Shown here: piece by piece, positions 1-6,592 of the stretch
Position numbering within the stretch: position 1 is the first letter of the stretch
Layout of the letters: every line of letters begins with the position of its first letter
NCBI GenBank assembly: GCA_964352715.1
Contig: CAYGSU010000115.1
Coordinates: 1-6,954, forward strand
DNA: 6,954 nt
Direction of reading: 5' to 3'
Source of the DNA: JAVKBW01 sp964352715
Lineage (GTDB): Bacteria > Pseudomonadota > Alphaproteobacteria > UBA8366 > Aestuariispiraceae
The notes under the pieces: generated by a model
Database searches by the model: none
Told to the model about the DNA's origin: nothing
Seen by the model: the letters and a program-made list of their open reading frames with translations, nothing else
Position numbers and translations under genes: made by a program

Positions 1-1220
1 TACTTGTACGGGTCCGCCGCGTCGCGCAGGCCGTCGCCGAGGAACTGGAACGCCAGCACCACCAGAATGACCGGCAACGCCGGATACAGAAGCCATGGAT
101 ACAGCGCGACCGCGTTGAAGTTCTGCGCCTCGTTCAGCAGCACGCCCCAGGAGGTGATCGGCGGGCGCAGGCCTAACCCCAGGAAGCTGAGCGCGGTTTC
201 GCCGAGGATCATCGACGGGATGGCCAGCGTGGCGGAGGCGATCAGGTGGCTCATGAAGCTGGGCATCAGATGCTTGCCGATGATGCGCTTCGGCTTCGCG
301 CCCATCAGCTGGGCGGCGACGCAGAAATCCTCCTCGCGCAAGGCCAGCAGTTTCGACCGCACCGCGCGGGCAAGGCCCGGCCAGTCGAGCATACCGAGAA
401 TCACCGTGATGCCGATAAACACCAGTATCGGCGACCATGTCACCGGCATCGCCGCCGACAAAGCCATCCACAGGGGCAGCGCCGGGAAGGAGCGGATGAT
501 TTCGATTATCCTCTGCACCACGGCATCGATCCAGCCGCCGTAGTATCCGGCGATACCGCCGATCACCATACCCAGCACGAAGCTGATGGTGATGCCGATC
601 AGCCCGACCGTCAGCGAAATCCGTGCGCCCTGGATGATCCGCGACAGGATATCCCGACCCAGCCGGTCGGTGCCGAGGAAAAACATCTGGCCGCCTTCCG
701 CCGGACAGACGAAATGGAAACTGCTGTTCCACAAACCCCAGAATTTGTATCGCGCGCCTTCGTAGTCATTCTGCGTACAGAAAAACCGAAGCTGCTGCGG
801 CCGGTCGGTCTGTTCGCTATAGACCCATTGCAGGTTTTCCAGATCCAGGTCGACCGAATACGGATAGACGAACGGGCCGATGAAGCTTCCGTCGTGGATG
901 AAGTTGATGCTTTGCGGCGGCGCATACAGATAATCGGTATGCCGGCTGTTGAAGTTGTACGGCGCGATGACTTCGGAGATTACCACCGACAGATACAGCA
1001 GAACAAGAAACAGGCCGCTGACAACCGCCAGCCGGTGGCGTTTGAACTTCAGCCACATCAACCGCCATTGCGAGGCGAGATAGTATTTTTCCTGCTCGGG
1101 CGACAGGGTGACCGCCCGGTCGGCGTCGAACGGCGCATCGCTGACATAATGGTCTAGCCGCGCGTTGCCACCGGTGACGGCGCTGCGGTCGGACCCGGTA
1201 TGGGCGGTCGTATCGGTCAT
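1..1220 (-). CDS. ABC importer permease, long DppC/OppC type (3' end at window edge)
   Basis: This inner-membrane protein is the second half of the channel. The frame is open from ATG 1220 to the left edge and gives 406 residues ending DGLRDAADPYK, the usual C-terminus of the family. The next two bases read TA, so the following codon is Tyr or a stop, and the gene is complete or nearly so. Normal DppC/OppC proteins have about 300 residues. The extra length comes from a cytoplasmic N-terminus of about 60 residues, which includes the VTLSPEQEKYYLASQWRLMW region, and from about 95 periplasmic residues between TM1 (about 64-86) and the GTDRLGRD motif (183-190). That insert is rich in Tyr, Phe and Trp and has two cysteines, C148 and C172, which could form a disulfide. 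The ATPase-docking EAA loop is at about 302-320 (AAQLMGAKPKRIIGKHLMP). The N-terminus overlaps the first permease gene by 4 bp. The subunit role is secure; the function of the insert is unknown. Confidence 0.93.
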   Translation of the reverse strand, partial: MTDTTAHTGSDRSAVTGGNARLDHYVSDAPFDADRAVTLSPEQEKYYLASQWRLMWLKFKRHRLAVVSGLFLVLLYLSVVISEVIAPYNFNSRHTDYLYAPPQSINFIHDGSFIGPFVYPYSVDLDLENLQWVYSEQTDRPQQLRFFCTQNDYEGARYKFWGLWNSSFHFVCPAEGGQMFFLGTDRLGRDILSRIIQGARISLTVGLIGITISFVLGMVIGGIAGYYGGWIDAVVQRIIEIIRSFPALPLWMALSAAMPVTWSPILVFIGITVILGMLDWPGLARAVRSKLLALREEDFCVAAQLMGAKPKRIIGKHLMPSFMSHLIASATLAIPSMILGETALSFLGLGLRPPITSWGVLLNEAQNFNAVALYPWLLYPALPVILVVLAFQFLGDGLRDAADPYK

Positions 1221-2215
1221 TTCGAGACCTCCGCGCCGAGCCGGATGCGCGGGTCAAGAAAGCCGAGCGCGATATCGGATATCAGCGTGCCGATCACGGT
1301 CAGCATCGCCACGAACATCAGAAAGCTGCCGGCCAGATACATATCCTGGCTTTGCAGCGCCTGCAGCAGCATCGGGCCGGTTGTTTCCAGGCTCAGCACC
1401 ACCGCCACGATGGCCGAGCCGGAAATGATTTCAGGCAGCACATTGCCGATATCGGCGACAAACGGGTTGATCGCCATGCGCACCGGATACTTCATCAGCG
1501 CCTTTATCGGCGGCACGCCCTTGGCGCGGGCGGTGACGACATACTGCTTGTGCAGCTCGTCCAGCAGGTTGGCGCGCAGCCGGCGGATCATCCCCGCCGT
1601 GCCGGAGGTTCCGATCACGATCACCGGCACCCACAGATGTTCAAGAATGCTGACGGTCTTTTCCCACGACATCGGCTCGTTGCGCAGATGGTCGTCCATC
1701 AGCCCGCCGATGGAGGTGCCGAAATAGGTATTCGCCAGATACATCAGCACCAAAGCCAGCAGAAAGTTCGGCACCGCCAGCCCGATGAAGCCGACAAAGG
1801 TCAGCACATAATCGCCGATGCTGTACTGGTTGACAGCGGAATAGACGGCGATCGGGAAGCTCATCACATAGACGAAAATGATCGTCGACATCGACACGAC
1901 GACAGTCAGGAAGGCGCGGTCGCCGATCACGTCCGTTACGGGTAACTCATGCTCGAAGGAATACCCCAGATTTCCCTGCAGCAGCCCGGTGAACCAGATG
2001 AAATACTGTTCATACATCGGCAGGCCGAAACCGTATTCCTGGCGGTAGAATTCCATCCGCTCCTGGCTCAGCGTTTCGCCCTGCGACTGCAGTTCCGCCA
2101 TCATCGTGGTCAGATAATCACCCGGCGGAAGCTGGATGATGATGAAAACCAGAATGCTGATGATGAACAATGTCGGAATCATCACAAGCAGACGGTGCGC
2201 AATATACCCTAACAC
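1217..2215 (-). CDS. ABC importer permease, DppB/OppB type
   Basis: This inner-membrane protein is one half of the translocation channel. It has 332 residues from a GTG, typical for the family. The N-terminus MLGYIAHRLLVMIPTLF is the usual opening of this family, which supports the start, and runs into TM1 (about 9-28). A periplasmic stretch of about 70 residues follows, opening with LPPGDYLT (29-36) and holding GNLGYSF (81-87) and a PVTDVI element. Further membrane segments lie near 102-125, 136-162, 192-212, 258-278 and 295-318, giving six in all. The cytoplasmic EAA-type loop that docks on the ATPase is at about 228-246 (TARAKGVPPIKALMKYPVR). The LPPGDYL opening with an extended first periplasmic loop is, from memory, common in the subgroup that pairs with long DppC-type partners, as here. 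The TGA overlaps the ATG of the second permease by 4 bp, so the two channel subunits should be made in equal amounts. Confidence 0.95.
   Translation of the reverse strand: MLGYIAHRLLVMIPTLFIISILVFIIIQLPPGDYLTTMMAELQSQGETLSQERMEFYRQEYGFGLPMYEQYFIWFTGLLQGNLGYSFEHELPVTDVIGDRAFLTVVVSMSTIIFVYVMSFPIAVYSAVNQYSIGDYVLTFVGFIGLAVPNFLLALVLMYLANTYFGTSIGGLMDDHLRNEPMSWEKTVSILEHLWVPVIVIGTSGTAGMIRRLRANLLDELHKQYVVTARAKGVPPIKALMKYPVRMAINPFVADIGNVLPEIISGSAIVAVVLSLETTGPMLLQALQSQDMYLAGSFLMFVAMLTVIGTLISDIALGFLDPRIRLGAEVSK
1228..1232 (-). promoter_or_regulatory. Strong ribosome binding site for the second permease
   Basis: The minus strand reads GGAGG, 7 nt before ATG 1220. It is the best Shine-Dalgarno match in the window and lies inside the 3' end of the first permease gene. 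Confidence 0.65.
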
Positions 2216-2224
2216 CCCGTCACA

Positions 2225-2229
2225 CCCCT
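2225..2229 (-). promoter_or_regulatory. Ribosome binding site for the first permease
   Basis: The minus strand reads AGGGG, overlapping the TAG stop of the binding-protein gene, then 9 nt, then GTG at 2215-2213. It supports that GTG as the start and continuous ribosome traffic from the gene before. Confidence 0.55.
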
Positions 2230-4180
2230 ATTGTTCCGCATTGGCGGTCTGGTCCGACCGGTCCCACCAGACCTTGTCGAGACCGTATATTCCGAAATGG
2301 GCGCCCGGGTCCCAGTTCCACATGGCTTCTTCCGGCAGGTTGCGCAGCTTGTCATCGACCACGACCGGCTGCAGCACGCCTGCGACCAGGCCGATGGAAA
2401 ATATCTGGTCGGCATGGATATCCAGCATTTCTTCCCAGATCCGGCGACGCTCTTCCATGGTCCGCGCGGCGTACCATTCCTTCAGTTTCTGCACCAGCAG
2501 CTTGGCGATCGGCATGTCGGGCGCCTGGCCCGCCTGTCCGTTTGTTTCGAAATACTGCCCGAAATTCGACCATTGAAACTGGATCTGGGTCATCGGCGCA
2601 TATTCGAAGGGCGACATGTCCGCCGTCGCCAGCCCGTTTTCCATACCGCTGGCGATCACCATCTGGCTTTCGCCGGAATACACCCGCCGCCGCATGTTCT
2701 CGTCGCTCAGCGGCTTGATGAACAGCTTCACGCCGATATCGCGCCAGCTGTCCTTGATAAGTTGCAGCACATCGGATTCCTCGGTCGTCGCACCCGGCGT
2801 TTCGACGATGATTTCCAGCAGCCTGCCATCCGGCAACTTGCGCATGCCGTCAATCGCCCGGCGCTTCAGGCCCAGCCCGTCGAGCAATGCGTTCGCCCGT
2901 TCGATGTCGAACTGCGCGTAGCTTTCGCGGTAGGCCGGCTTGTACATCGGGCTGCCGGGCAGAAGCGTGTTCTGGCCTTCCAGCGCCAGACCGAAATAGA
3001 TCACCCGGTTGATTTCGTATCGGTTGATGGCGAGCGACAGGGCGCGTCGGAAATCGGCCTCGCGAAACAGCGACCGCCAGACCGGGTCGCGGTGCGTCAT
3101 GTTCGGATAAAGCGCCAGATGTGCGCCCTTGGCGATCCGCCACAGATGGGTCTTGTAGCCGTGCAGTGTTTCATTGCGCTTCAGCAGGGTGAAATCGTCA
3201 AACCGCAGATAGCGCGCCTGCAGATCGATATCGCCGGTCGCCGCCTTGCCGGGAATCAGCTTCTTTTCGGAAATGTTGATGATGATTTCATCGACATAGG
3301 GAAGCTGGTTGCCTTCCGGGTCGACCCGGTGAAAATACGGGTTGCGCTGAAACACAAAGCGGTTGCTGGGCGATTCAGTCTGGACCACCCAGGGCTGCAG
3401 GGTCGGCAAAGCGGGATTGTCGTTGCGATACAGCCGCCCTTCGTTGGTGTGCAGCGAGGCCCAGCTCCGCTGACCCTTCTCTTCGATCAGTTTCGCCAGT
3501 TCTTCAGGGTCGGCGTAGTTGGCGTGGAACCGCTTAAGGTAATGCGCCGGGGCATAGATATAGTCGGGGCTAGCCTTCGCAAGACCGGGCAGAAAATCCG
3601 GATGCGGGTTCGACCAGGTGTAGCGGATTGTCGTGTCATCGATGAAATCCACTTTCGGATATTCGCCCTGCGCCTTCATGAAGGAGGGCGGCCCGACCGG
3701 ATAGAGGTCGGTGTTCCAGGCGATATCTTCCCACCAGTAGCGGAAATCTTCTGCCGTGAACGGCGCGCCGTCCGACCATTTATGGCCGGGCCGCAGGTGA
3801 ATGGTGAAGATGCGGCCATCCTCGACATCGATGCTTTCGGCAATATCCGGCTGCAGGTCGAGCGACGGCGTATAGCGCATCAGCCTTGCATAACCGTAGA
3901 CGGTCATCTGCCGCGTATCCTTGGCGCGCTGCATCAGCGTACGGATGCTGCCGCCGGGTTTGCCGACGGTCTGCCAGGGCTGGTCGAACGGTTCCACCAG
4001 CGGGGTTTCCGGCAACCGTTGCGCTACCGGCGCCATTGCCTCGGTCAAGACCAGCGGTTCGTAATACGGCGTTTCCTTGAAGGTCTGCGCCCCCGCTGTC
4101 GGCGCCAATGCGCCAAGGCCGAGCCCTGCGGCGACGGCCGTGCCGGCCAGGAAGCGGCGAAGGGCGGGTCCGATCGTCAT
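2228..4180 (-). CDS. Periplasmic substrate-binding protein of an ABC importer (SBP_bac_5 family)
   Basis: This is the solute receptor of the importer; it binds ligand in the periplasm and presents it to the permeases. It has 650 residues, clearly longer than DppA/OppA-type proteins of about 530. Residues 1-31 look like a Sec signal peptide (basic ALRRF, hydrophobic 11-26, A-G-A before Q32) with no lipobox cysteine, so a soluble periplasmic protein is expected. The domain begins near GGSIRTL (76-82). The family signature HLRPGHKWSDGAPFTAEDF spans about 128-146, and the C-terminal third holds the usual WYAARTMEERRRIWEEM helix and a PVVVDDKLRNLP segment. A long middle insertion (about 185-260) carries a DYIYAPAHYLKRFH motif. 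The ATG overlaps the ATPase stop (ATGA), and the TAG is 12 bp before the next gene. Substrate is not determined: peptides are the default, but long members of this family also serve oligosaccharide importers (the alpha-galactoside system of Sinorhizobium is a recalled example). The family call is secure; the ligand is open. Confidence 0.93.
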   Translation of the reverse strand: MTIGPALRRFLAGTAVAAGLGLGALAPTAGAQTFKETPYYEPLVLTEAMAPVAQRLPETPLVEPFDQPWQTVGKPGGSIRTLMQRAKDTRQMTVYGYARLMRYTPSLDLQPDIAESIDVEDGRIFTIHLRPGHKWSDGAPFTAEDFRYWWEDIAWNTDLYPVGPPSFMKAQGEYPKVDFIDDTTIRYTWSNPHPDFLPGLAKASPDYIYAPAHYLKRFHANYADPEELAKLIEEKGQRSWASLHTNEGRLYRNDNPALPTLQPWVVQTESPSNRFVFQRNPYFHRVDPEGNQLPYVDEIIINISEKKLIPGKAATGDIDLQARYLRFDDFTLLKRNETLHGYKTHLWRIAKGAHLALYPNMTHRDPVWRSLFREADFRRALSLAINRYEINRVIYFGLALEGQNTLLPGSPMYKPAYRESYAQFDIERANALLDGLGLKRRAIDGMRKLPDGRLLEIIVETPGATTEESDVLQLIKDSWRDIGVKLFIKPLSDENMRRRVYSGESQMVIASGMENGLATADMSPFEYAPMTQIQFQWSNFGQYFETNGQAGQAPDMPIAKLLVQKLKEWYAARTMEERRRIWEEMLDIHADQIFSIGLVAGVLQPVVVDDKLRNLPEEAMWNWDPGAHFGIYGLDKVWWDRSDQTANAEQ

Positions 4181-6069
4181 GCCGCCATATCCTTCGGGTC
4201 GAAATCGGGATGCGCGCGAACGAAATGGCCGTCGCCCAGATCATGCAGGATCGGCCGTGTGCTGCCGTCATCGGTGAACGGCGCCTGCCAGGCCGACGGG
4301 TCGGACGCCTTCTCGTTCATCAGGTGTTCGAAATCGAGCAGGTTGTCGAGGTTCGGGTCCGGCACCGCCGTCAGCAGGCCGCGCGTATACGGGTGGATCG
4401 GGTTCTTGAACAGAACGTCGCGCGGCGCGAGTTCGACCATCCGGCCGCGGCACATCACCAGAATACGGTCGGCGATGTAATCGACCACCGCAAGGTTGTG
4501 CGAAATGAACAGATAGGTCAGGCCCAGCTTTTCCTGAAGGTCCTTCAGCAGGTTGAGAATCTGCGCCTGGATCGACACATCCAGCGCCGACACCGGCTCG
4601 TCACAGATCAGCAGTTCGGGCCGCAGGGCAAGCGCGCGGGCAATGCCGAGGCGTTGCCGCTGGCCGCCGGAAAAACTGTGCGGGTAGCGTTTCAGATGGC
4701 GCATATCCAGCCCGACCAGCTCCATCAGCTCCTGCGCCAGTTCCAGCCGGTCCTTCGCGGTACCGATATTGTGGATTTCCAGCGGTTCGGAAATCAGCTC
4801 CAGCACCGTCATGCGCGGGTTCAGCGACGAGAACGGGTCCTGGAAAATGAACTGCATGCGTTTGCGGAATTCCAGCAGGTCGCCGCCCTTCAGCGACAAC
4901 ACGTCGATATCGCGGCCGTCGGCATTGAAGGTGATGGTGCCCTGATCGGGTGTCAGCGCCCGCATCAGCATCTTGCTGAGGGTTGTCTTGCCGCAGCCGC
5001 TTTCGCCCACCAGCCCCAGGCATTCGCCGCGTTTGATGCTGAACGAGACGCCGTCGACCGCGATCACCCTGTCGGTCGTGGATGTGCCGAAGAAACTGCC
5101 TTTCTTGATCGCGAAGGATTTGGCGACATCGCGCACCGACAGGATCGGCGCATCGCTGGCCTGCGGTTGCTGCCGCGCCGTCAGCGTTTCCATCATGTGC
5201 CCGGTCTTCGGCTTGATTTCGCGGATCGGCACCAGCCGTTCCCCGGGTTCCATGTCGAACCGGGGCACCGCCTTCAGCAGCGCCTCAAGATAGGGGTGCT
5301 TCGGCGACCGGAAAATATCTTCCACTGTGCCGGCTTCCATCACCTCGCCATGATACATCACCACGACTTCTTCGGCCATGTTGGCGACGACGCCCAGATC
5401 GTGCGTGATCATCAGCATCGCCATGCCCAGCTCGCCCTGCAGTTCGCGGCACAGCCGCAGGATCTGCGCCTGGATGGTGACATCCAGCGCGGTCGTCGGT
5501 TCGTCGGCGATCAGCAGGGCCGGGTGGCAGACCAGCGCCATGGCGATCATCGCGCGCTGGCGCAGCCCGCCCGACAGTTCGAACGGATAGGTTTTCAGGG
5601 CCCGCGCCGGGTCGGGGAAGCCGACCAGCCGCAGCATGTCCTCGACCAATGCAAGCGCCTCGACGGCGGCGCAGTCGCGGTGCAGTTCAACCGCCTCGCA
5701 GATCTGGTTGCCGATCGTGTGCAGCGGCGACAGGGATGTCATCGGCTCCTGGAAGATCAGCGAAATACGGCCGCCGCGAATGGCGCGAATGCCTCGTCCT
5801 TCGGGATCCAGCTTCGCGATATCGACCGGCGCGCCGCCCTTTGCCGGATCGCGGAAGATGATTTCGCCGCCGCTGATGATGCCCGCTTTCGGCAGGATGC
5901 CCATGATCGCCTGGCTGACGACCGACTTGCCGGAGCCGGATTCACCGACCAGCGAGACGGTCGACCCGGGCCGAATCCGGAACGACACACCCTTGACGGC
6001 TTCAAGCTGCCCCTCTGGCAACCGGAAGGCCACCTTCAGGTCGCGGACCTCAAGCAGGTTATCCGTCAC
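4177..6069 (-). CDS. Fused two-domain ABC importer ATPase (OppD/DppD- and OppF/DppF-type domains)
   Basis: This protein powers import by binding and hydrolysing ATP on the cytoplasmic face of the permease pair. It has 630 residues from the GTG at 6069, roughly twice the usual 320-350 of a single subunit. Domain 1 has Walker A GESGSGKS at 42-49, Q-loop Q107, signature LSGGLRQR at 165-172, Walker B LLIADE ending at E190 with D-loop D196, and switch H223. Domain 2 has Walker A GESGCGKT at 355-362, Q410, signature FSGGQRQR at 466-473, Walker B LLICDE ending at E491, D497 and H524. Each domain ends with the HPY...LL.AVP tail of oligopeptide ATPases (258-269, 559-570); about 40 residues link the first tail to domain 2. 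Both ATP sites look intact. The start was chosen because a Shine-Dalgarno sequence precedes it and VTDNLLEVRDLKV begins as the family does; GTG 6111 or ATG 6108 would add 13-14 unlikely residues and overlap the previous gene. The stop overlaps the binding-protein start by 4 bp. Confidence 0.95.
   Translation of the reverse strand: MTDNLLEVRDLKVAFRLPEGQLEAVKGVSFRIRPGSTVSLVGESGSGKSVVSQAIMGILPKAGIISGGEIIFRDPAKGGAPVDIAKLDPEGRGIRAIRGGRISLIFQEPMTSLSPLHTIGNQICEAVELHRDCAAVEALALVEDMLRLVGFPDPARALKTYPFELSGGLRQRAMIAMALVCHPALLIADEPTTALDVTIQAQILRLCRELQGELGMAMLMITHDLGVVANMAEEVVVMYHGEVMEAGTVEDIFRSPKHPYLEALLKAVPRFDMEPGERLVPIREIKPKTGHMMETLTARQQPQASDAPILSVRDVAKSFAIKKGSFFGTSTTDRVIAVDGVSFSIKRGECLGLVGESGCGKTTLSKMLMRALTPDQGTITFNADGRDIDVLSLKGGDLLEFRKRMQFIFQDPFSSLNPRMTVLELISEPLEIHNIGTAKDRLELAQELMELVGLDMRHLKRYPHSFSGGQRQRLGIARALALRPELLICDEPVSALDVSIQAQILNLLKDLQEKLGLTYLFISHNLAVVDYIADRILVMCRGRMVELAPRDVLFKNPIHPYTRGLLTAVPDPNLDNLLDFEHLMNEKASDPSAWQAPFTDDGSTRPILHDLGDGHFVRAHPDFDPKDMAA
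4190..4194 (-). promoter_or_regulatory. Ribosome binding site for the substrate-binding protein
   Basis: The minus strand reads AAGGA, then 9 nt, then ATG at 4180. The site lies inside the last codons of the ATPase gene, so initiation here is probably coupled to ATPase translation. Confidence 0.55.
4559..4587. repeat. Internal direct repeat, copy in ATPase domain 2
   Basis: Partner of 5462-5490. It encodes ALDVSIQAQI after Walker B of domain 2. The copies are 903 bp apart, exactly 301 codons, so both are read in the same frame. The likeness reflects homology and conserved codons at the D-loop, not a mobile element. Confidence 0.75.
5462..5490. repeat. Internal direct repeat, copy in ATPase domain 1
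   Basis: This 29-bp stretch (atctgcgcctggat, 4 variable bases, acatccagcgc) matches 4559-4587 at 26 of 29 positions. On the minus strand it encodes ALDVTIQAQI just after Walker B of domain 1. Confidence 0.75.
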
Positions 6070-6080
6070 GCTATGCCGTC

Positions 6081-6087
6081 TCCCCCT
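6081..6087 (-). promoter_or_regulatory. Ribosome binding site that decides the ATPase start
   Basis: The minus strand reads AGGGGGA, then 11 nt, then GTG at 6069-6067. It sits in the 25-bp gap after the stop of the preceding gene. It lies downstream of the two earlier in-frame starts (GTG 6111, ATG 6108), so it can serve only the 6069 start. Confidence 0.6.
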
Positions 6088-6094
6088 GCCGTCC

Positions 6095-6592
6095 TCAATC
6101 GGTTCCATCACCGGCCGGCAGATTAATATTCAGTGCCTTGAAATTGGCCCGAGTTGTGATGCTGACGTCAACCCCATTCCGCCGGATTATTGACGCTGCG
6201 TGCCGCAAAATGGCATCAAACCCATTCAAGCCTGATTCTATGACGATTTTCCGACCGGTGTCGGATAATGTCAGTTGCATCCAGCCCTGACCGCGCCGCC
6301 GCCTCGGACTGTAATGTTTCAGCACAACCCGGTCGATGGCGTTCCAGTCGAGCCGTGTTGCGGTCATCGCCGCAAGGGTGATGTCCGTCTCCGATACCTC
6401 GACTGTGGTGCGGTGACGGATTGCGCACCGGATGGCGAACAGCACGAAGACGGCGGTTCCCGCGCCCAGCGCCACCGCGACCCACGGCACCGGTTTGAGA
6501 AACACCAGCGGCGCACCGAATATCGCCAGACCGGCGACTGCCCGCAGGTCGTCCAGATAAAGCCCCGTGCGGTCGTACCGGTGTGTTGTCAC
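6095..6592 (-). CDS. Small membrane protein, two TM segments plus possible PH-like cytoplasmic domain; function unknown
   Basis: I do not recognise a named family. The start chosen is GTG at 6592, giving 165 residues. It overlaps the TGA of the preceding gene by 4 bp, whereas the longer frame from 6628 would overlap that gene by 40 bp. The N-terminus is short and polar. It is followed by two hydrophobic stretches, about residues 17-33 (LRAVAGLAIFGAPLVFL) and 36-54, separated by a K-P-x-P-W turn, so the protein is probably a membrane hairpin with both ends in the cytoplasm. The remainder, about 60-165, alternates beta-strand-like segments and ends in a helix-like stretch (GFDAILRHAASIIRR). It includes EVSETDITL, a TRLDWNAIDRVVL segment and a basic RRRR patch near residue 98. 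This order (two TMs, then a strand-rich domain with an 'I-x-W-x-x-I-x-x-V' element) resembles bacterial PH-domain (bPH/YcxB-like) membrane proteins; that is inference. The next gene, the transporter ATPase, begins 25 bp downstream. Confidence 0.75.
   Translation of the reverse strand: MTTHRYDRTGLYLDDLRAVAGLAIFGAPLVFLKPVPWVAVALGAGTAVFVLFAIRCAIRHRTTVEVSETDITLAAMTATRLDWNAIDRVVLKHYSPRRRRGQGWMQLTLSDTGRKIVIESGLNGFDAILRHAASIIRRNGVDVSITTRANFKALNINLPAGDGTD

Noticed and set aside
246..1157. A 303-codon plus-strand open frame
   Set aside because: It is antisense to the DppC-type permease. The minus strand reads through here with GTDRLGRD and an EAA loop, while the plus-strand product is compositionally odd and featureless.
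4130..4180. Possible Tat signal from the double Arg in the binding-protein leader
   Set aside because: The leader reads LRRFLAG, lacking the residue expected between RR and F-L in the S-R-R-x-F-L-K consensus. An ordinary Sec signal with an A-G-A cleavage site fits better.
2231..4480. A 749-codon plus-strand open frame
   Set aside because: It lies antisense across the binding-protein gene and runs into the ATPase gene. Its product is rich in Arg, His and Gln with no recognisable domain or membrane pattern. It is what biased codon use in a GC-rich gene produces on the other strand.
6070..6094. Internal promoter or terminator in the 25-bp gap before the ATPase gene
   Set aside because: The gap is too short for a promoter with both boxes, shows no inverted repeat followed by T residues, and is largely taken up by the ribosome binding site.
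4108..6126. A 672-codon plus-strand open frame
   Set aside because: It is antisense to the whole ATPase gene, whose two full motif sets prove the minus-strand reading. The plus-strand product is His/Arg/Gln-rich and shows no motif.
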